Origin: Chaenocephalus aceratus
Taxonomy: Eukaryota; Chordata; Actinopteri; Perciformes; Channichthyidae
DNA length: 64,000 nucleotides
Direction of reading: 5' to 3'
NCBI GenBank assembly: GCA_023974075.1
Contig: CM043797.1
Span: 29,596,523 to 29,660,522, forward strand
Under the pieces are notes generated by a model, which saw nothing but the letters and a program-made list of their open reading frames with translations, had not been told where the DNA came from and ran no database searches. The position numbers were made by a program, and so were the translations under genes. Positions 62,136-64,000 of this stretch are shown here, piece by piece (position 1 is the first letter of the stretch; every line of letters starts with the position of its first letter).

Positions 62136-62160
62136 TCACACACACACACACACACACACA
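62136..62160 (+). repeat. (CA)n microsatellite, about 12 units
   Basis: Short CA tract; a 12-base T run follows at about 62206-62217. Confidence 0.9.
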
Positions 62161-64000
62161 TACATAATTATAACAATGTGTAAGTGAGTTTGTGTGTGCA
62201 TGGTTTTTTTTTTTTTTAGTATCAATTCAACTTTGGCCTCAGGTAGCAACAAGTAGTTACACTATAATGTGTCTACAGGACATCACACATAATAAGAACA
62301 TTGTTTGCTCCCAGTTATTTCTAAATATGACTATGGCACTGCTAGAAAAGCCTGCATTGAGAATAAGGTTTGCTATTGATGTATGGTTTCACAAATGTTC
62401 ATTTAAATGTAATGCCAGTTGCCATCAGGATATATATCACCAAAACCAACAATATGAATTGATTCAAAGGTCGATTGAAGAGCTTTAAAATTCCTTTGAT
62501 GGAGTAAATATATCTCAAACGACTCACAGCTGCTTATGCTTCTGTTTTAATGATAGTGTCGCCACAAAAGCAGCTGATTAAAGTAGCTCCTTAAAAGACA
62601 TACCTATATTCTTTCATTACTTAGAAACCCTCATTCTTAGAATCTGTTTGTGTATCACTGCGGCTTCTCAGGCTGCCTCTTTGATTGGTTGAAGCTTTGT
62701 GTGCCCTTTATTCTCATTATTTTTTATCAAATGTATAGTACAATGGCAGTAGCAGCCAGCGTTTCTGCAAACATCACAGCTGGCAGCATTCTTATTAAGA
62801 GGTGAGAAAATATACTGAGAATATGTTTTTTTCAGCCAGGAACCAGCTGGGCCACTGTTGCCCTGTCAGTGAGAATAATGCTGTTATATAGTTGTATTAC
62901 GCAGGACATAGAAGAAAAATTGATTTGTTTTTCAGAAAAACATGAAGGATGGAGATTGCCATGTTCATATTAGGTTGCATACCTACAGCTCTATACAATT
63001 GAGTAGGTTTGTGTAAAATCTACACTCTAATTATGATACCCCTGAAAGACATTAGCTTGTACAGTATGTGTGTTCACGCTCGGATAAGTTGGGAAGAAAA
63101 AAACATTTATAAATTGGACAATCAATCCTTTTTTCCTTTTCACACACCACTAACCCACTATATACTCCACCACTATAAAGTTAGGATGCATACCTGCTGC
63201 TTTCCTGTCGACCATGAATCGAATAGCGTAGTTACGGGAGCGGGAGAATTGCCAAAAAGCCACACTACCAAATAAGAGCATCTCTCAAGAAGAAGTGGAG
63301 CATCATGGGAAAGCCACATGCATAGTAAGAAATTATTCTGCAAATATGAAACTCAGGCATTTGCATTGCACAGAGCCTGAATTTAGTCAGTAGAAATGTT
63401 CCTGACTAGAAAGGTGTTGTATTGTTTGTATTCAATTATTATCATAACCTCTAGAGCTGCAACTAACAATTACTTGTATTTTTGATTAGTCTGCTCAGGA
63501 TTTTCTTAATAAATAAATGTGTTGGTTGGGCTATACAATGTCAGTATTTAAGTATGTAAACGTTGTGTTTCTGTTCAACCTACCCTCTAAAACCCAAAAC
63601 AATTCAAACTATCAGAAAAACTGAAAATAATCACATCTTTGAAGCAATGATCTTTGATTAATAATCCATTTCCAAAATCTTTGCATATTAACTCTTTGTC
63701 AATCAACTAACTTCGGTTCTAATAATCACTTGGGGTTGTCATTATATATTGGTTTATATTTGGTTTGGCACATACATTCCCCCTGCCCTGGGGACGAAAA
63801 TCAGATTATATCCTGACTTGTTCTATGCAGTACATTCCCTATAGGAGCATTTACCTGTTCGAAATGCAGACATGAACACCTGTTAGAACAAATCCTTACA
63901 CATACTGCAGCATGTGTTCACCAAGAAAGCCACCGGCTCGGCACTGTTGTGACAACAAACGCTTTTCCCCTTAGACTGCAGAGAAATATCACAGTACAGG

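Overview
This window looks like nuclear DNA from a ray-finned (teleost) fish, most likely a percomorph; the subgroup is a guess. The evidence is one multi-exon vertebrate gene with GT-AG introns, very many long (CA)n/(TG)n microsatellites, and several retroposon tails and short terminal-inverted-repeat (TIR) DNA elements of kinds common in fish genomes.

Only one protein-coding gene can be supported: a frizzled-4 orthologue (fzd4, Wnt/Norrin receptor) on the + strand. Its six coding exons lie between 47866 and 54097. They give a signal peptide, a complete ten-cysteine Frizzled CRD, seven membrane segments, the KTxxxW Dishevelled-binding motif and the C-terminal ETVV. The conceptual protein is about 533 aa, against 537 in human. 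Mammalian FZD4 has one coding intron; this gene has five, four of them inside what is a single exon in mammals. Exon 6 carries a one-base insertion in a T run (53791-53795) that breaks the frame at the start of TM6, so it is either an assembly error or a damaging allele.

Layout: 1-47400 is a long gene-free stretch of AT-rich DNA, microsatellites and transposon debris. It includes a hAT transposase fossil near 16 kb, a cluster of DNA transposons at 21.9-23.4 kb, a perfect 33-bp hairpin at 35361-35431, two near-identical retroposon tails at 39.5 and 40.9 kb, and an 826-bp TTAA-flanked element at 42263-43088. At 47268-47865 there is a purine-rich tract and a CpG-richer putative promoter and leader of fzd4. 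At 47866-54097 is fzd4. From 54098 to about 57100 is a probable long 3' UTR containing a second, inverted copy of the TTAA-flanked MITE found at 22258. From 57100 to 64000 there is gene-free, AT-rich DNA with two long (TG)n tracts.

The usual vertebrate neighbours of FZD4 (PRSS23, TMEM135) were not recognised. I found no convincing previously undescribed multi-gene system. The most notable observations are the extra fzd4 introns, the exon 6 frameshift, the TTAA-flanked MITE family and the perfect hairpin.
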